Source: Bacteroidales bacterium UBA1800
Lineage (GTDB): Bacteria; Bacteroidota; Bacteroidia; Bacteroidales; VadinHA17
DNA length: 64,000 nt
Direction: 5' to 3'
Assembly (NCBI GenBank): GCA_002319915.1
Contig: DCFQ01000038.1
Span: forward strand, 7,247-71,246
Part shown: positions 1-9,320 of the stretch, piece by piece
How the letters are laid out: each line of letters begins with the position of its first letter
Numbering within the stretch: the stretch's first letter is position 1
The notes under the pieces: generated by a model
Seen by the model: the letters and a program-made list of their open reading frames with translations, nothing else
Database searches by the model: none
Told to the model about the DNA's origin: nothing
Position numbers and translations under genes: made by a program

Positions 1-263
1 AAATAATTCCTGACAATTGCCCGGTTTATTATTGGAACGCCTTCATCCTCAATAATATCAAAATAAATTGAGATCTCAATTTTCCCCCTGTCAAGCTTCT
101 GGCTGATCAGGTTCCTTATTTCGGGTTCCTTTTCCTTGTAAAGCCATGGCAGCTTGGTGAATAGATCGAGCTGCTTGGAATTGAGGGATTTCACTTCGAT
201 GGAGATCTTCTTCTGGGCTGTTTCGGCTATCGCTTTACCGTAGCCGGTCATCGACTTTATCAT
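1..263 (-). CDS. yicC: YicC family endoribonuclease, N-terminal part (runs off the left edge)
   Basis: The reverse strand reads from an ATG at 261-263 to the window edge, giving the first 87 residues. The start MIKSMTGYGKA and the following basic and Lys/Glu-rich stretch (ISIEVKSLNSKQLDL) are the hallmark N-terminus of YicC-like proteins, a family that includes an RNase acting on small RNAs in Escherichia coli. About two thirds of a usual ~290-residue protein lies outside the window, so the C-terminal domain cannot be checked. It is transcribed away from the DUF3078 gene. The 272-base gap between the two (264-535) holds no gene I can support, only a small TTCCGG-T-CCGGAA palindrome near 294-306. 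Confidence 0.9.
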   Translation of the reverse strand, partial: MIKSMTGYGKAIAETAQKKISIEVKSLNSKQLDLFTKLPWLYKEKEPEIRNLISQKLDRGKIEISIYFDIIEDEGVPIINRAIVRNY

Positions 264-535
264 TGCAGTAGATTTGTTTGAACCGGTGGTGATTTCCGGT
301 CCGGAAAATTACAAATTATCCGTGTATTAAACAACTTACGGTCACTTACAACCAGCTGATCCATAGCAAAAGTACGAGGCCAGTTCTTCTCCATATTTTA
401 TGATTTGAGCATTTTGAGTATCTTCGCCCGGGGATTTTTCACAGGGCTTCTGATAAGATTTTGAAAGGAAAACCGTTGAAATAAAAACCTGGTTCATTTG
501 GATCATCCTCCGAAAGATATTAAGTCAAAACCGAA

Positions 536-2332
536 ATGATGGGCATAAGAGCATTGCTGATTTCCGGTATTATCTTACTGTCATCCCTGTCAGCCGTTAT
601 ATCGGCACAGGATCGTATCGCACAGGCTCCTGCAGACAAGGCATTTATTGATTCCCTCTCAAAAGCCGGAATCATTCGTGATACCCTGATAAGGAGAACG
701 GATGTTTCCCTTAACAGGGAAGAGGCTGTGAGGTACCTTCAAAAATGGATCCAGCCGTATGCCTGGAAAAACTGGCATGATCCCTTCAGGAGTGTCCTGG
801 TCCAGCTGGTATTTGAAGCCACGCATCAGCCTTTCGACTCTGCAGAATATTATATAAGGAACTACCCGTGGGATTCGATCTCTGTTCCAAGGGAGAAGTT
901 CTTCATATGGGAGCCTGCAAAGATCAAGATCATTGACAGAAGTCCGTCGCGCGACACCCTTCGCGGGGAAGAGCAGGCTGCCGCCGCCCTTTCCGATTCG
1001 CTGCGGCCAAAGCAGGGTGAGGCATTGAAGCAGCCTTTTCCTGCGGTGAAGGATACAACCATAATGGTGGCCATTGACACCCTGAAGGAAGTCACATCTT
1101 CGTCGGGCTCTTTTCCGTTCAGGTTTTACAGGTACCCTTTCCAGAGCGATTCCATCAGGGCAGCCGCAAAGGTGCTCCTCGATTATCTGGCGGCAAGGGA
1201 TTCCATGATCGTGAAGATCACCGGAATATCAGGAAAGGAGACCCCTATCTGGCTGAATTCCAGGTCGGACATGATGATCCGGTATTGGCTTAAGAACGAC
1301 CTTGACGACTCTGTTACGGTATGGGTTGGCAATCCTGCAAAAAATACCATCGGACTGTATCTCGAGAATGGAGTCGTCTTCAGGAGGCCTGCCATGCAGG
1401 GAAATATTTCGAGGGCGAAGATTGATGTGGAGACACAGAACCGGAACAAGCTTCTCGATATTCATAAGATCATCACCAAGACCCAGTACTGGCGTTTTCA
1501 CACTGAATCGGCCTTTGCTCTCAGCCAGGGTTACCTGTCAAACTGGGTCAAGGGAGGGGAGAGCAGCATATCGACATCTGTCGACATGACGGCTTATGCC
1601 GACTATGACAACAAGCCGATGCTTCTATCTTCGAATAATTACATCCGGCTAAAATACGGCCTTATAGCTACTACATCTGATGGTTTGAGGAAGAACCTGG
1701 ACCTTCTTGAAACCAACTCCAAGCTTAACCATAAAGCCTTCGGTAAATTCGATTTCAGCGCTGTTCTCCTGTTTAAGACCCAGCTGTCCAAAGGATACAA
1801 TTACCCGAATGATTCAGTTCCGGTCTCAAAATTCATGAACCCGGCAATGATGACTCTCGGGATAGGTCTCGACTACAAGCCGAACAAGCATACTTCAATA
1901 AACTTTTCCCCTCTTTCATATAAGCTGACCCTTGTGACTGATACCGGGAGAACGGCGTCCCATATTGACCAGACCCTTTACGGTATCCCAAAAAACCGGC
2001 GAGCGCTCCATGAGCCCGGTCTGAGCCTCATTGTGGCGCATGATTTCACCCCGATAAAGAATATGAATATTACCAACAGGCTCCAGCTGTTTACCAATTA
2101 CATTCACAATCCCCAGAATATTGATGTCGACTGGGAAATGATCCTTACTGCAAATATCAACTGGTTCACGGATGTGAGGCTCAATACGCACCTGATATAC
2201 GATGATGATACAAAAACGCCGGTATTCAACAGGAACAAGGAGCCTGTGCTAGGACCAGACGGCCTTCAGAAAAAAACGGCAAGGGCCCAGTTCAAGGAGA
2301 TCCTGGGGTTTTCCTTTATCTTCAGGTTTTGA
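536..2332 (+). CDS. DUF3078 domain outer-membrane beta-barrel-like protein
   Basis: 598 residues with a Sec signal peptide (hydrophobic core at residues 8-22, cleavage near SAQ). The C-terminal ~290 residues match the DUF3078 pattern: YWRFHTESAFALSQGYLSNW, then KGGESSIS, repeated amphipathic strands (KPNKHTSINFSPLSYK) and a terminal aromatic FSFIFRF, typical of an outer-membrane barrel. Function is unknown. The N-terminal ~270 residues are less conserved-looking and may be periplasmic. Two adjacent ATG codons (536, 539) could serve as start. The stop overlaps the 3' end of the convergent acetyltransferase-like gene by 11 bases. Confidence 0.85.
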   Translation: MMGIRALLISGIILLSSLSAVISAQDRIAQAPADKAFIDSLSKAGIIRDTLIRRTDVSLNREEAVRYLQKWIQPYAWKNWHDPFRSVLVQLVFEATHQPFDSAEYYIRNYPWDSISVPREKFFIWEPAKIKIIDRSPSRDTLRGEEQAAAALSDSLRPKQGEALKQPFPAVKDTTIMVAIDTLKEVTSSSGSFPFRFYRYPFQSDSIRAAAKVLLDYLAARDSMIVKITGISGKETPIWLNSRSDMMIRYWLKNDLDDSVTVWVGNPAKNTIGLYLENGVVFRRPAMQGNISRAKIDVETQNRNKLLDIHKIITKTQYWRFHTESAFALSQGYLSNWVKGGESSISTSVDMTAYADYDNKPMLLSSNNYIRLKYGLIATTSDGLRKNLDLLETNSKLNHKAFGKFDFSAVLLFKTQLSKGYNYPNDSVPVSKFMNPAMMTLGIGLDYKPNKHTSINFSPLSYKLTLVTDTGRTASHIDQTLYGIPKNRRALHEPGLSLIVAHDFTPIKNMNITNRLQLFTNYIHNPQNIDVDWEMILTANINWFTDVRLNTHLIYDDDTKTPVFNRNKEPVLGPDGLQKKTARAQFKEILGFSFIFRF

Positions 2333-3455
2333 GTATCTTGTGGAAGATCCTGAATCTTTTGACCACCTTTCCGTCGAGCCTTTCACATTCAGCCCGCATT
2401 CTCACATTGTTTTCGAGGATCAGGTGGCTGTCGATTACGGTCATATGCCTGTTTTTGGCAGTGTTGAAGATCTTTACAGCCATAAGGACATCGATCCCCT
2501 GTCCCCTGAAGTCCTTTTTCACACCGCCCAGCATCAGCATCAGCTTCTTTGACTTCTTCATCTCCTTCAGGATCTTAAATATCCCGATAGGGAACAGCCT
2601 GCCCTTAGCAGCAATGATTCCTGCTGTCAGGTCGGGTAAACCCACGACAAAGCCAATCAGGTCATTGCCTGATTTGACAACCTTTACAAATTCCGGATCA
2701 AGGATCGGAAGGTATCTTCCGGCAAACTCTTTTTTCTCCTTGTCGTTAAGGGGAACAAATCCATAGATCTCGCTGAATGTCAGGTTCATCAGCTCAAGCA
2801 CAGGCACGATATACGGTTTCAGCTCGCTCTTCGTCCTGAACTCCACTATCTCGAGCGATCCGTTCTTCGAGGAGATTGTCCGTTCATATGCCTTCCTGTA
2901 AACCGAAGGAAGCTCATAAGGCAGGTCAATATTGTAATTCACAAGGTCAACCTCCTTGAGATAGCCTTCGTTTTCAATGAGTTTCCGGAGATATGGCGAG
3001 TTAGTAGCAGCCGTGAACAGGTATGGATATTCAAAACCTTCAATCTGCACGCCCTGGGGATCCTTGTCTGAAAATGCCAGCGGCCCGACGATCTTCTCCA
3101 TTCCCTTCGATTTCACCCACTCTTCTGTCTTTGTGAGCAGAGCATGCGCAACTTCCTGGTCATCAAGGCACTCAAGGAAGCAAAAACGCCCGTTCTTCTC
3201 GGCTTTGAGTGTGTTGTAACGGTTATTTACCAGGCCCATAATCCTTCCGACAGGTTTTTTCCCCCTGTATGCAAGGTAAAAAACGGCGTCGGCATACTTG
3301 TATGACCTGTTTTTCTTTTTATTGAACAGGAGCCATTCATCATTGTAAATAGGCGGGAGCCAGTTCTGGTCATTCCTGTGAACCTTTGCCGGCACATGAA
3401 TGAATGCTTTCAGGTCCCGGTGGGTCGAGACTTCCTTAACTCTTATTTCGGACAT
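2322..3455 (-). CDS. GNAT-like acyltransferase family protein
   Basis: 377 residues, no signal peptide, so probably cytoplasmic. Residues 55-75 (AVFYLAYRGKKPVGRIMGLV) form the beta-strand pair of a GNAT fold, and a second GNAT-like part lies around residues 255-345 (DLIGFVVGLPDL, then DFRGQGIDVLMAV, which resembles the acetyl-CoA pyrophosphate loop R/Q-x-x-G-x-G/A). Large proteins of this type are common and uncharacterised in Bacteroidota. The substrate cannot be deduced. It lies 100 bases behind the UbiA gene on the same strand and has its own TAnnTTTG box, so it may be transcribed alone. Confidence 0.7.
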   Translation of the reverse strand: MSEIRVKEVSTHRDLKAFIHVPAKVHRNDQNWLPPIYNDEWLLFNKKKNRSYKYADAVFYLAYRGKKPVGRIMGLVNNRYNTLKAEKNGRFCFLECLDDQEVAHALLTKTEEWVKSKGMEKIVGPLAFSDKDPQGVQIEGFEYPYLFTAATNSPYLRKLIENEGYLKEVDLVNYNIDLPYELPSVYRKAYERTISSKNGSLEIVEFRTKSELKPYIVPVLELMNLTFSEIYGFVPLNDKEKKEFAGRYLPILDPEFVKVVKSGNDLIGFVVGLPDLTAGIIAAKGRLFPIGIFKILKEMKKSKKLMLMLGGVKKDFRGQGIDVLMAVKIFNTAKNRHMTVIDSHLILENNVRMRAECERLDGKVVKRFRIFHKILKT

Positions 3456-3504
3456 CAGGCTGGTTAATTATTACCACCAAGAAACAAAAAAAAATAAAGA
3501 TCCG

Positions 3505-3512
3505 CAAAATTA
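3505..3512 (-). promoter_or_regulatory. candidate Bacteroidota -7 box for the GNAT-like gene
   Basis: The reverse strand reads TAATTTTG, matching TAnnTTTG, 49 bases before the start codon at 3455. No clear TTTG box was found at the expected upstream distance, so this rests on the -7 match only. Confidence 0.3.
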
Positions 3513-3555
3513 TACTCAATTTATAATCAGCGATGAGCAGGTGATGGATTGACTT

Positions 3556-4431
3556 TCAGCGGAAAATGATGAGATCCGCTATTACGAAAGCAGCAAAAAC
3601 GATGCTTGCAATGCCGTTTGTAGTCTGGAATGCAATGCTGACCCTGCTCAGATCTGAAGGTTTCACAATAAGATGCTGCCAGACCAGCAAAAATGTAAAG
3701 ACAGCGGCACCGCTCCAGAAGATCCACCCGCTGTTTCCTTTTATTCCTGCCATCACTACCAGGACCACCGTCGCCAGATGCACGGCTGTGGAGATGAATA
3801 GTGCCTGCTTCCTGCCAATTGATGCAGGGATTGAATGCAACTTGTTCTCCCTGTCGAACTGATCGTCCTGGAGGGAGTAAATGATATCAAAGCCCCCGAC
3901 CCAGGTAACGACAATAAATGAATAGAGCAGTGGCAGAAGCTCGAACCTTCCAGTTACTGAGATATACGCGCCGACAGGAGCCAGTGCAAGGCCAACGCCG
4001 AGGATAAAGTGGCACAGCGACGTAAATCTCTTTGTGAGGCTGTATCCCAGGATCACTGCCAGCGCAACCGGCGATAGGCAGAGCGTGAGCCTGTTTATCA
4101 GGCCTGCAGCGGCAATGAACAGGAGCGAATTCACAACAACAAAGACCGTGACAGCCCAGGGACTAAGTATCCCCGAAGGGATCTCGCGGCTGCTGGTCCT
4201 CGGATTCAATGAATCGAACCGTTTGTCTACCAGCCTGTTAAATCCCATAGCCGCATTTCGCGCCAGGACCATGCAAAGGATGATTAAAACCAGGAGCTTC
4301 AGGCTGAAGGAATTCCCGGCTTCAGTCACCGCAAGCGAAAAGCCGATCAGTGCAAATGGCATCGCAAACACCGTGTGGCCGAACCTGACCAGTGAGAGGT
4401 ATTTGCCTGCAGCTTTTGCTAAATTTTTCAA
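3556..4431 (-). CDS. UbiA-superfamily prenyltransferase (menaquinone-type)
   Basis: 291 residues with about eight or nine hydrophobic segments. Both Asp-rich prenyl-diphosphate/Mg sites are present: NRLVDKRFD (Asn65, Asp69, Asp73) and DIIYSLQDDQFD (Asp182, Asp189/190, Asp193). The second motif with YSLQDD is typical of the UbiA-like family that includes MqnP of the futalosine menaquinone route. MenA or another quinone prenyltransferase is the alternative, and no other quinone genes are nearby to decide. The protein should sit in the inner membrane and attach the isoprenoid tail to an aromatic acid. It begins 46 bases after the pheT stop, so co-transcription with pheT is likely. Confidence 0.85.
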   Translation of the reverse strand: MKNLAKAAGKYLSLVRFGHTVFAMPFALIGFSLAVTEAGNSFSLKLLVLIILCMVLARNAAMGFNRLVDKRFDSLNPRTSSREIPSGILSPWAVTVFVVVNSLLFIAAAGLINRLTLCLSPVALAVILGYSLTKRFTSLCHFILGVGLALAPVGAYISVTGRFELLPLLYSFIVVTWVGGFDIIYSLQDDQFDRENKLHSIPASIGRKQALFISTAVHLATVVLVVMAGIKGNSGWIFWSGAAVFTFLLVWQHLIVKPSDLSRVSIAFQTTNGIASIVFAAFVIADLIIFR

Positions 4432-4477
4432 TTCTGCGAAGGGTTAATCTGGAGCGGGACCAATAGTCGAATGGCAT

Positions 4478-6934
4478 TTATCGGATTTTGGCACCCACCT
4501 CGGCCTCGTAAGCCCTGATAAGATTATTCATGACCTTATCAATGCTTTTGTCAGTCAGCGTCTTCAGTTCATCACGAAGAATAAAGCTTACGGCATACGA
4601 TTTCTTATTGGGTCCCAGGCTTTCACTTTCATATACATCGAACAGGTTCACTTCCTGGAGGATGTTCTTCTCGACCCGGAAAGCAATCTCTTTCAGTTTG
4701 CCGAAATTCACCCCCTTGTCAAGGAGTATTGCCAGGTCACGTCTTACCGACGGATATTTAGGCAGCTCATGGAATGTTATTGAATTGTTCCTGATTGTTT
4801 TGAGAACAAGATCCCAGTCTATATGGCTGTACCAGACATCCTGGTCAATATCGAACATTTTAAGGTAACTTTTAGATATTTTCCCGGTTTCGGCCAGTAG
4901 TTGCTTGTTACGGAGCCAGGTCACCGACTCGGTAAAATACTTTCTGTCACTTTCCCCGGTCTCAAGCGAATCGGCATTAATGCCCAGCCTGGCAAATATC
5001 ATTTCGGTGGAGGCCTTTATATGGAAGAAATTGGTCGGCACCGGCTTAAGCTGCCAGTTTTCTTTTTCATGATTTCCACTGATGAACAGGTCGAGCGAGC
5101 CTCTTTCGCGATAATCATCCGCGATGGGCGGTGTATGGCTGCTGCCGGTCCTGAAATAGCAGTTCCCGAATTCATAGAATTTGACATCGCTGTTCTGTCG
5201 GTTTATGTTACGGGAAACGGAGCTTAACCCTCCGAACAGCAGCGACTGCCTCATGGCATTTAGGTCAGAGCTCAGCGGATTAGCCAGCATCACAAGCTCC
5301 CCGGGTCTAAAATCCTCGTTGCTTTCAAACCAGGCGGCAGGGATGAGCGAGTTGCACATGATCTCGGCAAAACCATTGGAAGAGAGAAGATCAGAAACTA
5401 TGTTCACAACCTTTTCTTTATCCGGCTTTTCTACGAATGTCAGGGTCGAGTTGACATGGCTGTCGATCTCCACATTATTGTACCCGTAGATCCTCAGGAT
5501 CTCTTCAATAACATCCGCTTCCTGCTTTACATCGACCCTGTATGCCGGTATTTCAAGCAGCAGGGTGCCGCCTTTTTCCTCGATCACCTTAATGTCGAGC
5601 AGAGAAAGTATCTTCCTGATTGTCTCCGGTTCTATCTTCTTCCCGATAAGCCTAGAAATATTCCCGTAGCTGACTTCGATACTCACATCCGGGATCTTTT
5701 CCGGGTATATGTCTATGATCCCCGAGGTAATTTCACCGCCGGCACATTCCTTGATCAGAAGGGCAGCTCTTTTAAGGGCCCAAACTGTAATGTTGGGATC
5801 CGTTCCTCTCTCGAACCTGAATGATGCATCGGTCTGGAGCCCATGCCGTTTAGACGTTTTTCGTATGGAAACGGGATTAAAATGCGCACTTTCAAGAAAA
5901 ATACTTGTGGTTTCCTCCGTCACGCCTGATTTAATCCCGCCGAATACTCCTGCAATGCACATGCCCTCGTCGGCATTGCATATCATCAGGTCGCGCGATG
6001 AGAGCTCCCTTTCTGCAGAGTCGAGGGTAATAAACCTGGTCCCTGACGGAAGGTTCCTCACGATCACCTTATTGCCGGTTATCCTGGCAGCATCGAACGC
6101 ATGAAGAGGCTGTCCTATCTCGTGCTGGACGAAGTTCGTGATATCCACGACATTGCTGATCGGATTCAGTCCGATGGCTTTAAGCTTGTTCCTGAGCCAT
6201 TCAGGCGATTCACCCACTTTAAGGCCGCTTATGGTCAATCCCGAATACCTTGGGCAGTCCCTCCTGTTTTCAACTATCACCCCGATGGTATTTGATTCAT
6301 TGTCAGGCTTAAATCTGTCGACTGGCGGCGTCACGGCTTTGTAATCACCGTTGCCGTTGATGCTAAGGTATGCGGCAAGGTCCCGTGCAACTCCGAAATG
6401 GGATCCGCTATCGATCCTGTTCGGCGTGAGCCCGATCTCATATATTATGTCGGTGACAACATTTAGATATTCGCTCGCAGGAGTGCCCGGTACGGCATTC
6501 CCGTCCAAAACGATGACTCCGGTGTGATCCGTTCCCAGGCCCAGCTCATCTTCGGCACAGATCATCCCTTCAGATATCTCCCCCCTTATTTTGGATTTCC
6601 TTATCTCAAACTTCTCATCACCCTTGTAAAGAACCGTTCCAGGGAGGGCCACCAGCACTTTCTGCCCCGCTGCGACATTAGGGGCGCCGCAAACAATCCT
6701 TGCCGGCTCCCCGGCTCCCGTGTCAACGGTGGTGACTGACAGCTTGTCGGCATCAGGGTGCTTCGAGCAGGTTATGACTTCCCCGACCACAATACCTTTC
6801 AGGCTGCCTTTTACGGACTCCCATTCCTCGACGGCTTCGACCTCAAGACCGATTCCCGTCAGTATATCAGAAAGCTTATGCGGGTCGATGTCTATGCTGA
6901 GATAATCCTTTAGCCAGTTATAAGAAATTTTCAT
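4478..6934 (-). CDS. pheT: phenylalanine--tRNA ligase beta subunit
   Basis: 818 residues, the normal length for bacterial PheT. In order: the start MKISYNWLKDYL, the tRNA-binding OB fold at about residues 40-150 (KHPDADKLSVTTVD), the B3/B4 editing region (around 210-390, with GQPLHAFDA), the B5 domain (about 410-480), the catalytic-like core, and the C-terminal ferredoxin-fold anticodon-binding domain (about 725-818, starting at FHELPKYPSVRRDLA). It pairs with PheS, encoded elsewhere, to charge tRNA-Phe. A well-spaced promoter lies just upstream and the UbiA gene follows closely. Confidence 0.98.
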   Translation of the reverse strand: MKISYNWLKDYLSIDIDPHKLSDILTGIGLEVEAVEEWESVKGSLKGIVVGEVITCSKHPDADKLSVTTVDTGAGEPARIVCGAPNVAAGQKVLVALPGTVLYKGDEKFEIRKSKIRGEISEGMICAEDELGLGTDHTGVIVLDGNAVPGTPASEYLNVVTDIIYEIGLTPNRIDSGSHFGVARDLAAYLSINGNGDYKAVTPPVDRFKPDNESNTIGVIVENRRDCPRYSGLTISGLKVGESPEWLRNKLKAIGLNPISNVVDITNFVQHEIGQPLHAFDAARITGNKVIVRNLPSGTRFITLDSAERELSSRDLMICNADEGMCIAGVFGGIKSGVTEETTSIFLESAHFNPVSIRKTSKRHGLQTDASFRFERGTDPNITVWALKRAALLIKECAGGEITSGIIDIYPEKIPDVSIEVSYGNISRLIGKKIEPETIRKILSLLDIKVIEEKGGTLLLEIPAYRVDVKQEADVIEEILRIYGYNNVEIDSHVNSTLTFVEKPDKEKVVNIVSDLLSSNGFAEIMCNSLIPAAWFESNEDFRPGELVMLANPLSSDLNAMRQSLLFGGLSSVSRNINRQNSDVKFYEFGNCYFRTGSSHTPPIADDYRERGSLDLFISGNHEKENWQLKPVPTNFFHIKASTEMIFARLGINADSLETGESDRKYFTESVTWLRNKQLLAETGKISKSYLKMFDIDQDVWYSHIDWDLVLKTIRNNSITFHELPKYPSVRRDLAILLDKGVNFGKLKEIAFRVEKNILQEVNLFDVYESESLGPNKKSYAVSFILRDELKTLTDKSIDKVMNNLIRAYEAEVGAKIR

Positions 6935-6964
6935 TTAGCGAATAATAAGAGGTTCACAAGAGTG

Positions 6965-6997
6965 CAAAAGTAAACAATTTACGGAAAGGAGCCCAAA
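6965..6997 (-). promoter_or_regulatory. candidate pheT promoter (TTTG-N21-TACTTTTG)
   Basis: On the reverse strand a TTTG box (6994-6997) is followed after 21 bases by TACTTTTG (6965-6972), matching the Bacteroidota TAnnTTTG -7 consensus. The -7 box ends 30 bases before the pheT start codon. Confidence 0.55.
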
Positions 6998-7094
6998 GCC
7001 CGGACAATCTTTAGCCGGTCCCCTGCACACATTGGCCGGGCAGGCTGTGAACTTCGTGTGTATAACATTTTTACCGCCGGAAAGGGGAATTCCC

Positions 7095-7102
7095 TATCTT
7101 TG
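7095..7102 (+). promoter_or_regulatory. candidate -7 box for the surE operon
   Basis: TATCTTTG matches TAnnTTTG and ends 18 bases before the chosen surE ATG at 7121. The upstream -33 region is only T-rich. The box lies inside the longer possible reading frame that starts at 7058, which argues against that longer start. Confidence 0.45.
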
Positions 7103-7120
7103 TGTATCAAAAGGATTTTT

Positions 7121-7903
7121 ATGGAACTGGGCAGTGAAGACAAGCTTATTCTGATCACAAATGATGACGGATTGTATGCCGAGGGCCTGCGGACCCTCCT
7201 GGAGGTGATGGAGGAATTCGGCAAGATCGTGCTCGTCTCAACAATTGAAAGCATGTCAGGAATGTCCCAGGCTCTAACCGTCAAGACCCCGCTCAGGGTA
7301 AAGCTGCTGGAAGAGACCGATAACCGCAGGATCTATACCTGCAACGGGACACCAACCGACAGTATCAAGCTTGCCGTAAATCAGCTGCTCGGGAGAAAGC
7401 CCGACTGGGTGGTTTCAGGGATCAATCACGGTGCAAATGCTTCGGTGAGCGTCCTTTATTCGGGAACGATGGCGGCTGCGCTGGAAGGATGCCTGTACGG
7501 GATCAATTCTGTCGGGTTTTCCCTGAACGACTTTTCGCGTACTGCCAATTTCAGGCCCTGCAAGAAGTATATAAGGATTGTGATGAAAACCCTTGCCGGC
7601 CAATCGCTGCCTCCTGGGATATGTCTGAATGTCAACATCCCGGCGGTGGGTGAAGACGATATTAAGGGTATCATGATCTGCCGCCAGGCAAAGGGCAACT
7701 GGAAAGAGGAGTTCGAGAAAAGGAAGGATCCGATGGGCCGGACCTACTACTGGCTTACCGGGATGTTCCATAATCATGAACCGGAAGCGACCGATACTGA
7801 TGAATGGGCCCTGGCCAATGGCTATGTCTCCATTGTGCCCGTTTCGGTTGATATGACGGCGCACTGGTATCTGGATGATCTGAAACAACGATTCGGGGCA
7901 TGA
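7121..7903 (+). CDS. surE: 5'/3'-nucleotidase SurE
   Basis: 260 residues from the ATG at 7121. The frame is open to 7058, but the extra residues are not SurE-like and contain a promoter box, so the shorter start is preferred. Near the N-terminus LITNDDGLYAEGL carries the metal-binding Asp-Asp pair, followed by TIESMSGMSQALT, CNGTPTDSIKLA and VSGINHGANAS (metal-binding Asn), all standard SurE motifs. The enzyme dephosphorylates nucleoside monophosphates in the cytoplasm. Its stop overlaps the next start (ATGA), so it is translationally coupled to the membrane protein and lpxB. Confidence 0.95.
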   Translation: MELGSEDKLILITNDDGLYAEGLRTLLEVMEEFGKIVLVSTIESMSGMSQALTVKTPLRVKLLEETDNRRIYTCNGTPTDSIKLAVNQLLGRKPDWVVSGINHGANASVSVLYSGTMAAALEGCLYGINSVGFSLNDFSRTANFRPCKKYIRIVMKTLAGQSLPPGICLNVNIPAVGEDDIKGIMICRQAKGNWKEEFEKRKDPMGRTYYWLTGMFHNHEPEATDTDEWALANGYVSIVPVSVDMTAHWYLDDLKQRFGA

Positions 7904-8199
7904 GCATGACGGAAAAACTCGACAAGGTGGTCGCCGGTGTCGCTGCCGGCTTTATATTACCCCTTCTCACCATATTGATAATTTACCTGTTCTCGACGGG
8001 AGACAAAGGCATTGTTCATTATTTCAGGAGGATTCTCGAAGCCGACATACTTACACATGTCATCTCACTATGCGTACTTCCCAACCTGGTCCTTTTTCTT
8101 ATCCTGAACCGGCTCGATATGCTTCGGGCTACAAGAGGCGTGCTTGGCATTACCATCTTCTGGGCTACCGTGGTTTTTGCCGTTAAATTTTTCGTATGA
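7900..8199 (+). CDS. small conserved membrane protein between surE and lpxB
   Basis: 99 residues with three hydrophobic stretches: about residues 10-32 (AAGFILPLLTILIIYLF), 50-70 (VISLCVLPNLVLFLILN) and 80-98. The central loop is short and charged. No enzyme motif is visible and I do not recognise a named family. Its start overlaps the surE stop and its stop overlaps the lpxB start, both by ATGA, so it is made together with them. The position suggests an inner-membrane role near lipid A assembly, but that is inference only. A second ATG at 7906 is an alternative start. Confidence 0.75.
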   Translation: MSMTEKLDKVVAGVAAGFILPLLTILIIYLFSTGDKGIVHYFRRILEADILTHVISLCVLPNLVLFLILNRLDMLRATRGVLGITIFWATVVFAVKFFV

Positions 8200-9317
8200 G
8201 GTATTTCATCGTAGCCGGGGAACAGTCAGGAGACCTTCACGGTTCAAACCTTGTGAGGGAAATTATAAGGACCGACAGCAAGGCTGCCATAAGCTGCTGG
8301 GGAGGAAATCTCATGGAATCTGCAGGCGCCAAGCTCCTCATGCATTACAGGAATACTGCTTACATGGGGTTTGTCACCATTCTGAAGAATCTTGGTGCAA
8401 TAAAGAGGAATCTTGAACTCTGCCGTCAGCAGATAACGGATTTCAAGCCTGACGTTGTGATACTGATCGACTACCCGGGCTTCAACCTGAGGATTGCCAG
8501 TTTTGCGAAGGAATCGGGACTCAGGGTATTTTATTATATATCACCGAAATTCTGGGCCTGGAATGAAAAACGGGTCGAAAAGATAAAGAGGTTCGTCGAC
8601 CGGATCTACATCATATTCCCCTTTGAAGTCGAATTCTACAGGAAACATGGGATCGAAGCTGTCTATTGCGGAAACCCGTTGCTTGATGAGACTGAAAGGA
8701 AGATCCGGTCATTTCCTGCGAGATACGAGCTGAAGAAGGCCCTTGGAATCACCGGGAAACCTGTGATCGCGCTCCTGGCAGGCAGCAGGAAAAGCGAAGT
8801 GGAGCAGGTGCTTCCGAGGATGCTGGCTGTGATCGAAGATCTTCCTGATTACCAGTTTGTCCTGGCAGGTGTCGGGAGTATTCCTGACCGGCTTTACCGG
8901 ACGATCATTGGTGAAAACCATGTTACCCTCATCAAGGACAGGACCTACGAGATCCTCAGGATATCTGAAGCTGCGCTGGTGACCTCAGGGACCGCAACCC
9001 TCGAAACGGCTTTGCTGAATGTGCCGCAGGTGGTTTGTTACCACGGGGATTTTTTTTCAATGGTGATCGCATGGCTGGTTATCAGGGTGAAGTTCATTTC
9101 GCTCGTTAACCTGATCATGGGGAGGGAGGTTGTAAAGGAGCTTATTCAGTACGACCTGAGCCGGAAAAAGCTTGCAACTGAGCTTCAGTCGGTACTTCCG
9201 GGCGGGATCAGGCGCAAGATGGTCCTGGATGATTATAAATCGCTGAAGCAGATCCTTGGCGATGAGGGTGCGTCCGGAAGGGTGGCTGAAGATATGGTCA
9301 GGACCCTTGGGGGGTGA
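8196..9317 (+). CDS. lpxB: lipid-A-disaccharide synthase
   Basis: 373 residues, close to the family's usual ~380. The start MRYFIVAGEQSGDLHGSNLV is the LpxB signature of glycosyltransferase family 19. Further landmarks are YISPKFWAWNEKRVEKIKRF, FPFEVEFYRKHGI, YCGNPLLDE and ALLAGSRKSEV. The enzyme joins UDP-2,3-diacylglucosamine to lipid X at the inner face of the cytoplasmic membrane, so the cell makes lipid A. It is the last gene of the overlapping surE operon. Downstream lies a repeat-rich 244-base gap. Confidence 0.97.
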   Translation: MRYFIVAGEQSGDLHGSNLVREIIRTDSKAAISCWGGNLMESAGAKLLMHYRNTAYMGFVTILKNLGAIKRNLELCRQQITDFKPDVVILIDYPGFNLRIASFAKESGLRVFYYISPKFWAWNEKRVEKIKRFVDRIYIIFPFEVEFYRKHGIEAVYCGNPLLDETERKIRSFPARYELKKALGITGKPVIALLAGSRKSEVEQVLPRMLAVIEDLPDYQFVLAGVGSIPDRLYRTIIGENHVTLIKDRTYEILRISEAALVTSGTATLETALLNVPQVVCYHGDFFSMVIAWLVIRVKFISLVNLIMGREVVKELIQYDLSRKKLATELQSVLPGGIRRKMVLDDYKSLKQILGDEGASGRVAEDMVRTLGG

Positions 9318-9320
9318 TTA

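Noticed and set aside
264..535. A small gene or RNA gene in the first gap
   Set aside because: No open frame with a plausible start, no tRNA-like fold, and only a minor palindrome was seen.
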